A stretch of DNA of 64,000 bases, from assembly GCF_000801105.2 (NCBI RefSeq), contig NC_079518.1:19138800-19202799 (forward strand). Reading direction: 5' to 3'. This DNA comes from Raphanus sativus (Eukaryota > Streptophyta > Magnoliopsida > Brassicales > Brassicaceae). This document shows positions 31,196 through 42,134 of this stretch, one piece after another. Position numbers and translations under genes: made by a program. The notes beneath the pieces were generated by a model. The model searched no databases. It was not told where the DNA came from and saw nothing but the letters and a program-made list of their open reading frames with translations. The stretch's first letter is position 1, and each line of letters opens with the position of its first letter.

Positions 31196-32181
31196 GCTTG
31201 ACTATGATAGATCCAGATATCCACTACGATCCTGTCAAGCTTGACAAACCACCAGCCAAATTAGTGGTAAAGGAAGATGATACTGGTATCATCGCAGTTT
31301 GTCATTGTGAAGTCGAGTACGAGACAGAGTACTCGGGATCGATCGACAGTACTTTGACGTCATCGATCGACACATTCAAGTCAGAGGAGATCGACAACAA
31401 CTATGGATCATCGATCGACAGAGACCCACCGAATGATGAACTCGATCTACCAGATCATTGCTACCCGAATTTTGCCATCCCAACCAAACGAAAAGAAGAT
31501 GATTACTCAGTAAGGAGTTGGGCATATAGCGGATTTCATGAGAGTTTTGAAGTAAACATAGCCACCTCTTCCCACAGTGGAGACCACAGTGAAGAATATG
31601 ATGAAGACTATTGGGAAGAGAGAGCTTGGGAAATTTACTTGGAGAATTACAAATTTGCACCTCAATCGATCGACAACAAACGCCCACCATCGATCGATTA
31701 TCTACTTCATCCAGCAAAATGACATCGTCCATCGATCGACATTGCCAGTATAATATCGATCGATATTAACACGGACGACTTAAAGGACAAAATCGGAATT
31801 TCACCGATTAGGGCAACACATGGGTATAAAAGGTTGACAACTCAAGCCACAAAAATTCAAAACTTTTCACCTTCTACCCAGCAGCTTCCAGCATTCAGAG
31901 ATTCATCAATGGAAGACTGCAAAAACATGATCAATCAATCCAACCGTGCAGCTAGACATGCACCATCGATCGCCACCACCACACACCCATCGATCGACAC
32001 CTTCAACAGAGCTCAACCGAGATCTCATGAACCTTATGATATCAGGAACGTTTCACTAACACCTGGTGAATTTGGAATTTTCAGGGACATAGATGGCTAT
32101 GCAAGAGCTATGGATGGAAGAGTTCTGCACATAACCAGAGAGGACATAGCAGACATCCTCCAAGTTGCCAATGGACCATAA
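31196..32181 (+). pseudogene. Post-protease region of copy B polyprotein
   Basis: Resumes the protease C-terminal tail right after element C (CLTMIDPDIHYDPVKL), then many S-I-D units (cores at 31339, 31363, 31411, 31666, 31690, 31732, 31756, 31990). Interrupted by a TGA at 31720-31722; the frame from 31834 holds the module FRDIDGYARAMDGRVLHIT. Parallels 2865-4260 of copy A. No enzyme motif. Confidence 0.65.
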
Positions 32182-32372
32182 AACCTGTTCACAAAGCAAC
32201 GTAGCCATCCAGACATCCTACATCACATCCAGGACAACCACAACACCAACTCAAGGGAGGCTACAGTTCCTCAACACTTCGGTCAACCTCGACATTCACA
32301 ATCGATCGACATCGTTTCAACAGATATCCTGAATCGATCGACAGACCAAGAGTCTAATCGTCCGACAGACGA

Positions 32373-33728
32373 TTGGAGTTTGGACGACGTGCCTTCAATA
32401 CTGATGGATCCAGGAGATTCAAGTGGGAAGCTAAGGATGAATATGGTGTCTACAGAGATGAGTTTGGCTATGCTAGAGGAGTTGATGGTGAGATCATCAA
32501 TGTTACCAAGGAGCAAGTAAAGAGACTTTTGGATAGAGCATCCCTTTTTCAGAGAGGTTGCTTACAACTTCCAATACACACACGCCCTTACCTTGCATAC
32601 ACACCACCACCAGTGCCCTACAGTAGAGAGGAGGTGGATGATATGGTGACTGATGTATGGAGAGCTCAGGCGCACCTTGAGGCAAACATGCACATATTGG
32701 TGGAAGACACTTTCCAGCCTTTGGATGTCAGTTACAAGGACTTCCAGAATGATATGGCTGGGATAAGAGTGGAGCTTGGAAATATATTGACCATGCTTGA
32801 GAAAGTGGCTACGCCACCAGTATCGACCGACAGAGTACTTGTACCATCGATCGACATCGGCAAGACTACATCCATGGACCGACCAGAACGTTCATCACCT
32901 AAGAAAGATGAATGGGAGGTTGCTTACATTAATACACGGATTGGAGACGTCTACAGCCCTCTCAACAACAATGTCGAATGGTTAAGCAAGAGGATCGATC
33001 TTCTACAGAAAGAGTTGGATACAATTGGCCAGAATGACCAAGCTCAGAATGATACTTTTCCATCGATCGACACACATCCTTCGTCGTCGATCGACACAAG
33101 GTTTGCAGAACTGGAAGATAGGATGAAATCGTACGAAGAGAAGCATGATCTTTTAAGTTCACCTATCATGCGATACCTGGATACGCTTTCACGACAGCTG
33201 GACAAGCTAGAAAGAGATATGAGCATCATTAAGGCTTATATTGATCTACATGATAGCAATGAAGCATCGATCGACAGGCCTCGACCAACATCGATCGACA
33301 CCGAACCACCACCAGCAAAGAGAGCATGCACCACAGCAGAAGTTGATGAGATCAAACACAAGCTGTACATAGCCATGAATTATATGGAGGAGAGACTCAT
33401 AGAAAGAAGTGATAACATTGAGGAGACTCTCAATGAAAGAGTGACCAACCTTTGCAGAGCTACTGGTCTCTTGAAGAATGAGATACGCACTATGCAGAAC
33501 AATCTTGAGTACCAAGGCCAACGTTCAGAATCGATCGACAAAGTTGACACGGAGTCGATCGACAGTGATCCCAGCGAAGCGACCGACATACCAATTGTAG
33601 CATCGATCGATATCACAGCTTTGGCAGATAAGGATCAACAGATTCAGGACCAGCACGCGAAAAACCAACATGCAGAACTACCTGAGCATTATGGATTTGA
33701 CTTCTATCAGCATCAGTTAGACACATAA
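32373..33728 (+). CDS. Coiled-coil repeat protein at 3' end of copy B
   Basis: A 451-codon frame, the longest intact piece of the copy B tail. It opens with the module DEYGVYRDEFGYARGVDGE, then alternates predicted coiled coils (FQNDMAGIRVELGNILTML, KRIDLLQKELDTI, LSRQLDKLERDMSII) with S-I-D octapeptides (cores at 32847, 33063, 33087, 33267, 33291, 33531, 33555, 33603). No signal peptide, membrane segment or catalytic motif, so not an envelope-like protein. Probably the C-terminal part of the gag-protease polyprotein. It is about 135 residues longer than the copy A equivalent because A has an internal deletion. The ATG is not clearly a natural start. Confidence 0.6.
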   Translation: MEFGRRAFNTDGSRRFKWEAKDEYGVYRDEFGYARGVDGEIINVTKEQVKRLLDRASLFQRGCLQLPIHTRPYLAYTPPPVPYSREEVDDMVTDVWRAQAHLEANMHILVEDTFQPLDVSYKDFQNDMAGIRVELGNILTMLEKVATPPVSTDRVLVPSIDIGKTTSMDRPERSSPKKDEWEVAYINTRIGDVYSPLNNNVEWLSKRIDLLQKELDTIGQNDQAQNDTFPSIDTHPSSSIDTRFAELEDRMKSYEEKHDLLSSPIMRYLDTLSRQLDKLERDMSIIKAYIDLHDSNEASIDRPRPTSIDTEPPPAKRACTTAEVDEIKHKLYIAMNYMEERLIERSDNIEETLNERVTNLCRATGLLKNEIRTMQNNLEYQGQRSESIDKVDTESIDSDPSEATDIPIVASIDITALADKDQQIQDQHAKNQHAELPEHYGFDFYQHQLDT

Positions 33729-33937
33729 GATTTTGTCAGAAGGTTGCAAGTCATCAAAGCCGATTTAGCAAAGATATATCCTAGATGGACAAGATCAGGT
33801 GATGCCACAAGAAGCTTCACTGCTGCTGAGTCCAAAGATGAGGGAAGTGTTTGCCCACCTGCAAACAAAAACCGCCACTGCACCCCATGAGTCACTCACC
33901 TACCACAGTCAAGCTAAATGACTATAACCAAGCGCTG

Positions 33938-33955
33938 AGTGGGAGGCAACCCACT
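33938..33955 (+). promoter_or_regulatory. Conserved AGGCAA-loop hairpin, copy B
   Basis: AGTGGGAGGCAACCCACT, identical to copy A, just after the end of coding sequence. Confidence 0.6.
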
Positions 33956-34221
33956 ATTAGGTTTTTTTTCTTTATTTTATTTTATTTTTCTTTTTGCTTT
34001 TATTTTTCTTTTTCGAATTTATTTTGCAGTTTTTATTAGATCCAAGTATAATGATAATTTCATCGACCGACATTCACCATTCATATCGCTCGACACCACA
34101 CGACCATTACTAACGATCGACGTATACCACTACGAATCGATCGACATCTTGTCGATCAGGTTTATTCATTCTAACTTGTTATATTTTTTATGTTTTATTT
34201 TTTTTACCTCACCACTGGATG

Positions 34222-34260
34222 TTACACTGGGACAGTGTAATTTAAGTCTGGAGGGGAGTT
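34222..34260 (+). promoter_or_regulatory. Hairpin and internal polypurine tract, copy B
   Basis: TTACACTG-GGA-CAGTGTAA hairpin (34222-34240), then AAGTCTGGAGGGGAGTT (34244-34260), a near copy of the LTR-adjacent tract. Confidence 0.55.
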
Positions 34261-34701
34261 TACTAATATGTGTTTTTATTTTGGTTTTTATTAAAATGTT
34301 TTTCAAAATTATTTTTCGCATAAGTATTAAATAGGAACATTGATATGGATTTATATTTGATTGTCTGACCACTCTTTAGCACCATTCTAGATTACTGATT
34401 GCAGATAGTACTAAAGATGCTAAAGTGGATCAACTTGCTATCTATATTCACTAGCTAAGATTGTTTGAAGGAGCCAAAGCTGACCTCCAACACTAATACT
34501 GACTTATTTGCTTGTCTTGGGGCTTGGATATCACTGAATCGGAATCCTCTTACAAGTCTGGAAGGTAAAAAGTCTGTGTGTTTCTGGTTCCCTTCCTTCT
34601 CTCTCTTCGGCATCTCGAGATCTAAGTTTATGTTATAAAAGATTGAAATGATTTCTTGAGAAGCAGAGGGATAGGAGTGTCTCCTGCAACCCCAGTATTC
34701 T

Positions 34702-35311
34702 TGATACAGGCAGAGAATCTCACTCTAGCTTTTCTCACAAGAAATCAAAACCTACGGCTTAAATGAAATGAAGATCGCCACTCAAAGATGTGAAAGGCTT
34801 TGAGATAAGATCAAGAACCAGCACCTAAGTGAATCTCACACAAAGATAAAGGCTCCACATTTGCATCCTAAGAAAGAATCTCACATAACTTAGAAATGAC
34901 AAGAACAAGCATAAAAGCTCTCAAGAGAAAATCTCACTTTTTATTCAATACTCAAGTCTGATTTTACAATGAAAGGAGAGGAGCTTTATATATAGCTCTT
35001 GGACAGAATCAAAGACATAAATGAAAGGCGGATTTCTAGGATAAATCATAATTAAAAGACAATCAAAATGCTGGTCAAAAGGGCTGATCTCAAGGGATTG
35101 AGATTTGCTTATTAAGAAGATGATGACCACGCCTTTAATACCATTGACCCACATATTTATTAGCTGATAAGGAGGCTTAAGTGGTGGCCTTTGTTTGGGA
35201 ACAGCCAGCTGAGTCAAACAAGCCATAGGCTTGATGGTGTCTAGGTTCATCCGAGTCCAAACATGGAAAGTTTTGTCTACTTTAGGAGCTGTGGATTTCA
35301 TGGCCGCATCA
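34702..35311 (-). repeat. 3' LTR of element D
   Basis: Minus-strand TGATGCGGCC ... CCTGTATCA. The gag frame reads into it. Confidence 0.9.
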
Positions 35312-35979
35312 TTCCCTCCCCCTTGTAAAAGTTTTGTCCTCAAAACTTGCTCATGTGATATAGGGATGTACCTCGGATTTTGCTGGACCTCTTCAGATGG
35401 ATGAAGCGGTTCGGGCTCTTTGTTTTCATGCTCAATTTGGGCCGCCTGTTGGGCCAACCCGTCCAAACCATCACATGTGTACCTTTGCAGGTGAAAACGA
35501 ATCTCATCTCTCAGCCCATAAACAAACTGGTCCATGATATCCTCATTCCTTACTCCTGGATTGAGCCGAATGCGAAGATGGTTGAATTGCTTGTGGTACT
35601 CCATGACCGTCTTATCATCTTGGCAAAGCGTGCGAAATTGCCTCCGGATTTCTTGATACTGATCGTGTGGGATGTATTGCTTCCTCATCATATTTTTCAT
35701 CTCACCCCAAGTATATTCTCGAGAATTCCAGCGACGGCCTCCTTTTGCAGTAGATTGTCTCCACCAGAGTTGAGCTAGGTCGATGAGTTGATCAGCAGCA
35801 ATGTATACATTCTCGAAATCTGGACAGCGGCAAGAAATGAAGAACTCATTCATCTTGTGCTCCCATTCAAAGTACTCATCTGGGCCTGATCTTCCTGCAA
35901 AATAATAATCTTCTTGCTTCAAAAGACTCCAAGGATGGTCGGCCATGTTGTTGTTGCTGTTGCTGGACTGGTTTTCCAT
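34945..35979 (-). CDS. gag of element D
   Basis: 344 codons from MENQSSNSNNN. The retrotransposon gag domain covers about residues 30-200 (PDEYFEWEHKMNEFF, AQLWWRQ, TWGEMKNMMRKQYIPHDQ, RQFRTLCQDDKTVMEYHKQF, NEDIMDQFVYGLRDEIRFHL). This gag type usually belongs to Ty3 elements with initiator-Met primers. No zinc knuckle, protease or polymerase follows. The frame runs through the polypurine tract (QGGGNDAAMK) and about 120 codons into the 3' LTR, so the last third may be an accident of an internal deletion. Confidence 0.82.
   Translation of the reverse strand: MENQSSNSNNNMADHPWSLLKQEDYYFAGRSGPDEYFEWEHKMNEFFISCRCPDFENVYIAADQLIDLAQLWWRQSTAKGGRRWNSREYTWGEMKNMMRKQYIPHDQYQEIRRQFRTLCQDDKTVMEYHKQFNHLRIRLNPGVRNEDIMDQFVYGLRDEIRFHLQRYTCDGLDGLAQQAAQIEHENKEPEPLHPSEEVQQNPRYIPISHEQVLRTKLLQGGGNDAAMKSTAPKVDKTFHVWTRMNLDTIKPMACLTQLAVPKQRPPLKPPYQLINMWVNGIKGVVIIFLISKSQSLEISPFDQHFDCLLIMIYPRNPPFIYVFDSVQELYIKLLSFHCKIRLEY
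35312..35332 (-). promoter_or_regulatory. Polypurine tract, element D
   Basis: Minus-strand TTTTACAAGGGGGAGGGAAT next to the LTR, inside the gag frame. Confidence 0.75.
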
Positions 35980-37060
35980 AACTTCTCTTTATAATTTTTT
36001 TGTATGAAAGAAACTTAGAAAAAAAAAACAAAACAGAAAAGAAAGAGAGAGGAAAACGATTTTTTCTGGTTTTTTTTTTGGAAAGTAGAATGAAAAAAAA
36101 AGAAAAAAAAATGATAGGAGCTTTTAGCTCTGATACCAAATGATACAGCCTGGAAATCAGACTATATGAATTGATGAACTGAGGTTCAACCTGAAAACAA
36201 AGAAGATAGATTTTAATGATTTTTTATGAGTTTTTATAAAGCAAAACAGAAACAAATGCAAAGGGATGAGATGCTGATGATAATAAGAATAAAACAAGAT
36301 AAATAAATAAAGGATATGATGGAATTAAGCTGCTGGATGTGTATCACTCTCAGCCTAATCAGTTGATGATTGAAGTGGATTGAGATGGTGCTTTGCTTGC
36401 TGGTTGTGTAACTCTCTCAAGCTTGGCAAATGAATGGGATGGAAGGAAGGGGGGATTGAGGACGCCACAAGACCCTATGGAAAAGAGCCTTGATAAGTCA
36501 GGATGCTCTGGAGCTGCTTTTCACAAACTCTAAAGACTTCAAACAATAGTTTTAAGAAAACTAGAAAACTGAATAATTCTTATTACTTTCAAGATGGGTA
36601 TTCAAATAATTCTTCAGCCTGATCGTGTGGGATGTATTCATTTAAAAAAAATAAAAATTCAAATATTTTTTTTTTATTTTTATAAATGCAAATACCAAAA
36701 TGATGAAGCAAATATGATATGCACGAAATTAAAATTATATGCTTTTTTTTTAAACTTTGCAATGCAAGAATCAAAAATTGCAAAATGCAGATTTTTCTTT
36801 TTTTGAAATGAATGCACAAAATATAAATATGGCAAATGGAGCTGGGCAATGAATGCAAACAAGCTAATGAGTAAAACTTAAATCCTAGATGATCTACACG
36901 AAATTAAAATTGTCTTCCTCTTTTTATAAATTTTTTTTTTGAATGCAACAAGAACACAAAAATGCAGAAACTGTTTTTATGGCTTTTTGATTTATAAATG
37001 AAAAACAAATGCAAGCAAATATGAAATGCAAGGATAGATATCACCTTAGTCAGGAGCTTG
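35980..37060. other. Leader region of element D
   Basis: About 1.1 kb with long A and T runs and no convincing frame. CTGATCGTGTGGGATGTATT near 36617 repeats a piece of the gag gene (near 35658). Confidence 0.55.
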
Positions 37061-37073
37061 AGCTCTGATACCA
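37061..37073 (-). promoter_or_regulatory. Primer-binding site, element D
   Basis: Minus-strand TGGTATCAGAGCT, complementary to initiator-Met tRNA, two bases from the LTR. Confidence 0.85.
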
Positions 37074-37075
37074 AA

Positions 37076-37685
37076 TGATACAGGCAGAGAATCTCACTTT
37101 AGCTTTTCTCACAAGAAATCAAAACCTACGGCTTAAATGAAATGAAGATCGCCACTCAAAGATGTGAAAGGCTTTGAGATAAGATCAAGAACCAGCACCT
37201 AAGTGAATTTCACACAAAGATAAAGGCTCCACACTTGCATCCTAAGAAAGATTCTCACATAACTTAGAAATGACAAGAACAAGCATAAAAGCTCTCAAGA
37301 GAAAATCTCACTTTTTATTCAATACTCAAGTCTGATTTTACAATGAAAGGAGAGGAGCTTTATATATAGCTCTTGGACAGAATCAAAGACATAAATGAAA
37401 GGCGGATTTCTAGGACAAATCATAATTAAAAGACAATCAAAATGCTGGTCAAAAGGGCTGATCTCAAGGGATTGAGATTTGCTTATTAAGAAGATGATGA
37501 CCACGCCTTTAATACCATTGACCCACATATTTATTAGCTGATAAGGAGGCTTAAGTGGTGGCCTTTGTTTGGGAACAGCCAGCTAAGTCAAACGAACCAT
37601 AGGCTTGATGGTGTCTAGGTTCATCCGAGTCCAAACATGGAAAGTTTTGTCTACTTTAGGAGCTGTGGATTTCATGGCCGCATCA
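37076..37685 (-). repeat. 5' LTR of element D
   Basis: 610 bp, same length as its partner. Confidence 0.9.
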
Positions 37686-38225
37686 ATTCTAAATCTCAAG
37701 GATGATCACACATTGTGGAAACGAGGGGTAGGAGTGATTCCTGTGACCCCATTATTCGCTACACTTTGTCAAAAATGTATGAGTTACAACGCAAATGTCA
37801 ATGAGATGGACTAGATGATCTATGTGGCATCGAAACCTGTTGAAATTGAAACTAATAAGAGATTCAGTGAAGAGAGAAGAGGGGAGAAAGGGATCAGAGA
37901 AGACTACCTGTGTGTTCAGATACTTGTATGAGTTGAATCCATGTGTTCTTTGATCGATACTCCCAAGGTAAAGCCTGCGCTTTATTTTATGTTAAGAAAT
38001 GAGGTTAGTAGAGGGGAATGTCAGATGAGAATTGCTATGTTGTTGACAAGATGAGTTTGGTTGCTAAGCTAGGATAAGGCATGATGAACTTCTGTGATTA
38101 GGATGTTTAGACATGAATTGCAAACCCATAGAGTGATGACTTCAATATATTGAATCTTTGAGTTCCTGCTATTTCCAAACCTTTTCCAAAGACTACTGTT
38201 TTTGCTTGAGGACAAGCAAAGGAGT

Positions 38226-38240
38226 AAGTCTGGGGGGAGT
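38226..38240 (+). promoter_or_regulatory. 3' polypurine tract, copy B
   Basis: AAGTCTGGGGGGAGT directly before the 3' LTR. Confidence 0.85.
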
Positions 38241-39442
38241 TGATATACCATGGATTTTACCCGTTTTTAACCATGGTATACTAGTGATTTACTATATATT
38301 TAATCTGTTTTCTAGCCTGCTATGTATGTTTTCAGGTTCAGGAGCATTTTGTGAGAAAGTAATGTTTTGGGAGCATTTTGGAGTACAAGAGATGATACAC
38401 CCGAGTTGACCATTCAGGACTAAGTCAGAAGTCAACATTGCGATTATAATCGATCGATACTCATCCTGAGTTGTCGATCGATGTAGCTGAGAAGATCTGA
38501 GTACTAGAAGATTATAATCGAACGATACACACTCAGTGTTGTCGATCGATATCGAGGACGAAATGGTTTAGCCGACTACTTCACCAAGACTTCACCAAAT
38601 TACGAGATTGCCCCTGACGAGTTTTTAACCTAATGGAAATGCTTAAATACTCCTGCTAAGTATTTTTGACGGCAAGTTTTGAAACCCTTTGAAGCTTGAA
38701 GCTTTTTACAACCAAAGCAGAGAGTGTGAGAGAGAGACTAGAGTTTTATTTGTTTGAGAGAGATTGGAGAGATTCTCATCTCCTTTTGTATTTCCAAACC
38801 CTATGCTTGTTTAGAGTAGCTAACTAGAACATAGATCACTAGGATCTTAGATTATCTTGAATTATCCATTTGAGCGATGCATGTTTTCCGTTGAGAAGAA
38901 CGACAGTTCCTCTTTGAGACCTCGCTGTCATATTCGGTTCGCGCCTAGGCAGATCTAGAAGCCATCGATCGATACCCTACTGGTAAATCGATCGGCGCCG
39001 CGAAAGGTGTATCGCTCGATATCTCAAAAGGATATCGACCGACTCTTTTTCTGTGTCATCATGCGAAAGGTGTGGCCAGAGATCTAGATATTTTAACCAG
39101 TGATTCATTCACATATGTTAAGCGGCTGAGATCTATAGTATCATGCAAGCAACTTATTAAAGCATTTATAGAGATTATAATCTTCATTCCTGAATAGAAA
39201 CCCTATGTCTAGCACTCTTTATTCCATTTAAACAACCCTTCATATTGTTAGTTAGAGCAACTGCCTTACTCATTTTAGGAATTGTTATTTTCATTTCTAT
39301 CATATAAACCAACCTTGCCTAGGATTGATTAGTAGATTTTATTTAATTGGTTCCCTAGCTCCTCGTGATTCGATCCCTGAGTACTACAGCTGTACCTCTT
39401 ATTTGAGAGAGTAAGCTCTACTGGGTAATTTGAGCACTATTA
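38241..39442 (+). repeat. 3' LTR of copy B
   Basis: Matches the 5' LTR but lacks about 160 bp (present at 21077-21232). Octamer clusters kept at 38450-38549 and 38965-39042. Confidence 0.92.
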
Positions 39443-39447
39443 GTCTG

Positions 39448-41830
39448 TCCACAATTACCCATATGACATTCTTCCCTCTTGAAGTAGTCGGTAACCCCAA
39501 TACAAAATCCATAGTCACCATGTTCCATTTCCACTCCGGCAATGGCAGGTTTTGCAATAACCCGCTAGGAACCTGGTGCTCAGCCTTAACCATCTGACAA
39601 GTCTGACACTGCGATACAAATGTAGCAACATCCTTCTTCATACCCGGCCAATGATAATAACGCTTCAGGTCTCTATACATCTTGGTGTTCCCCGGGTGAA
39701 TAGCGAAACGCGAGTGGTGTGATTGCCGTAAAATCTCCTTTCTTAACAACTCATCACTAGGCACACAAATCCGGTTCCGGTACATGAACATCCCACTCGA
39801 TGCTGTATGATATCCAACACTCTCGATCTCAATCTGCTTACGCAAAGCCTCATCAACATCCTGAGCTTTACGTATCCTCCATAGTAAATCTGCCTGATCT
39901 ACCGCCTCGAGGCCAACTGTCACTCCGTCTACCGTAGTGGCGCATAATCTGAGACTAGCAAGTGTTCCCATACACTCTTGAACCTCCTTAGTTCGTGAAA
40001 CATCGCTCCTTTGCCTACTCAAGGCATCTGCCACTTGATTAGCTTTTCCCGGATGATAAGCAATCTCCAAGTTGTAGTCAGCTAACAACTCCACCCATCT
40101 ACGCTGTCTTAAGTTCAAGTCCGTCTGAGTAAAGATGTACTTCAGACTCTTGTGATCTGTGAGGATCTTCACCTTCTCTCCATACAAATACGACCTCCAA
40201 ATCTTCAATGCAAAGACAACTGCTGCTAACTCCAAGTCGTGTGTAGGATAATTAGCCTCGTGAGGCCTCAACTGACGTGATGCATAAGCAATGACCTTAC
40301 CCTCTTGCATCAATCTACATCCCAATCCAGTGCCTGATGCATCAGTATAAACCTCATATGGTATCCCTGGCCTCGGGAGTACCAAAACTAGCGTCTGTGT
40401 CAGATGTCGCTTCAACTCTGCAAAACTCTTCGAGCACTCATCTGTCCAATCAAACTTGACGTCCTTGCCCGTTAACTTTGTCATTGGCTTTGCAACGCTA
40501 GCAAACCCCTTGACGAAATTCCTGTAGTATCCTGCTAAACCGAGAAAACTGCGGATCTCCGTCGCGCTCTTAGGTGTCGGCCACTCTGAAATAGCTTTAA
40601 TCTTTTCTGGATCTACAGCAACTCCCGCTTCTGAAACCACGTGACCCAAAAATCCAATCTTTCTCTGCCAGAAGCTGCACTTACTCAACTTAGCAAACAA
40701 CTGATGCTCTCTAAGCTTCCCCAACACAATCCGTAGGTGTTCAGCATGCTCTTCTCTACTCCGAGAATAAACCAAGATATCGTCGATGAAAATGATCACA
40801 CACTTATCCAAATGCTTGCGGAACACATCATTCATTAGCTTCATGAATGCTGCTGGTGCGTTCGTCAATCCAAATGGCATCACAACAAACTCATAATGTC
40901 CATAACGTGTGTGGAAAGCCGTCTTCCTTACATCTCCCTCTGCGATGGCAATCTGATGGTATCCTGATGCTAAATCAATCTTAGAAAACCATGAAGCTCC
41001 TTGCAACTGATCCAACAACTCGTCGATACGCGGAAGCGGATACTTATTTTTGATGGTGACTTTGTTCAAACCTCTGTAGTCGATACAAAGTCTAAAACTT
41101 CCATCCTTCTTCTTCACAAACAAAACTGGTGCTCCCCACGGTGAAGTGCTCGGCCTGATAAAACCTTTATCTAATAGTTCCTTCAACTGTTTCTTCAACT
41201 CAGCCATCTCTGTGGGAACTAAACGGTAAGGATCTCGTGAAACCGGTGCTGCCCCTGGTTCCACCTCGATCGTAAGAACATCACTTCTAGCTGGCGGTGG
41301 CCTTTTTAAGGCCTCAAAAACATCTTTGTACTCAGCAACCACGGGAATATTATGCAACTCCTGCTGATCCTCATCATTAACCATCGAAATGGTCGCTAAA
41401 AACCCCTCTGCTCCACTCTCCAATAATTCCTCCGCACGCAACATGGAGACAATAGGAATTCCCTGGTGTGAATGGATTCCCTCAAATGTGATTTTCCCTT
41501 CCGCTCTCGGGATATTAACTCTTGCCTCCGGGCAATTTAATACAACTCGATGTCGCGTCAACCAATCCATCCCAAGTATGACGTCGTAGAAGGTCATCTC
41601 CATCTCTTTCAAATCTCCAAGCAAATCAACTCCTCCAAGCATAACTGGTACATCACGATGAACTCCAATCGCTCCCAATCTCTCGGTGCCGGCAGTTTGA
41701 ATCTGCTTAGCCTTCGGTTCGAAGACACCCTGGAAAGACCACGACTTGACCAAACGCGGACTCACGAAACTAGGAGAAGCTCCCGAGTCGAATAAGGTGT
41801 GAGCTGACTCACCTCCAACCGAAACCAATC
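39448..41830 (-). pseudogene. Tekay-type pol: protease, reverse transcriptase, RNase H, integrase N-terminal half
   Basis: About 794 codons open in one frame. Protease D-S-G is near the start ([11 protein letters not shown]). The reverse transcriptase spans about residues 200-420 with [13 protein letters not shown] and FIDD (347-350). RNase H follows with [10 protein letters not shown]. The integrase has an HHCC zinc motif ([10 protein letters not shown] ... CQTCQ) and the first catalytic Asp in [11 protein letters not shown]. The frame then runs into copy B at the GTCTG duplication; the rest is at 19945-20516. There is no ATG at its 5' end: it most likely follows gag through an 81-bp intron. 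Confidence 0.9.
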
Positions 41831-41911
41831 CTACACAAGATTTTTACTAACTACACATGATAACCACAAACCAAAATATTAAAACACAACAAGTATGAAT
41901 AAGATGCATAC
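41831..41911 (-). other. Possible intron between gag and pol of Tekay-type element
   Basis: Minus-strand GTATGC ... TTGTGTAG, 81 bp, AT-rich with stops. Removing it joins the frame ending AEPIAG to the protease frame in phase. Alternative: a plain insertion. Confidence 0.5.
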
Positions 41912-42134
41912 CCGCTATCGGCTCGGCTCCCTGGGCATCTCCAACTGTAAACACACGTGGAGCGATGGCTAGACGCTTCGGTGGTGGTGGAAGCGCTGCA
42001 TTGCCCCTCCTCGGGCAATCCCTGATCATGTGACCCGGCTGGTTACAGCCAAAGCAGTTCCCAACTGCCACTGCTGGGGCTGCTGCCACTGCTACTGGCG
42101 GTGCAACACGGGCACGGCTAACCTGCTTCGACAA
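41912..42134 (-). pseudogene. gag C-terminal zinc-knuckle region (Tekay type)
   Basis: Contains a CCHC knuckle CFGCNQPGHMIRDC, then a proline/basic stretch. It is in another phase than the main gag frame (overlap at 42092-42134), so a frameshift separates two zinc knuckles. Nucleocapsid role: RNA binding. Confidence 0.7.

Larger units (their letters stand above)
34702..37685 (-). mobile_element. Small gag-only LTR retrotransposon, element D
   Basis: Two 610-bp LTRs (34702-35311, 37076-37685) with about eight differences, target duplication ATTCT (34697-34701, 37686-37690), initiator-Met primer site, polypurine tract, and a single gag frame. At 3.0 kb it fits the TR-GAG class of non-autonomous elements. 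It is inserted in the 3' noncoding part of copy B. Confidence 0.93.
20522..39442 (+). mobile_element. Athila-like non-autonomous LTR retrotransposon, copy B
   Basis: LTRs 20522-21979 and 38241-39442, target duplication GTCTG (20517-20521, 39443-39447), tRNA-Asp primer site, polypurine tract. It is the same family as copy A in the opposite orientation. Elements C and D are nested in it; without them its internal part is about 6.8 kb. gag and protease are present but broken by several stops; no reverse transcriptase or integrase. The last two bases of the 3' LTR are TA where CA is expected. Confidence 0.93.

Noticed and set aside
32373..33728. Envelope-like third gene as in some Athila elements
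   Set aside because: No signal peptide, membrane segment or glycoprotein-like cysteines; composition matches the repeat-rich tail of the same polyprotein.
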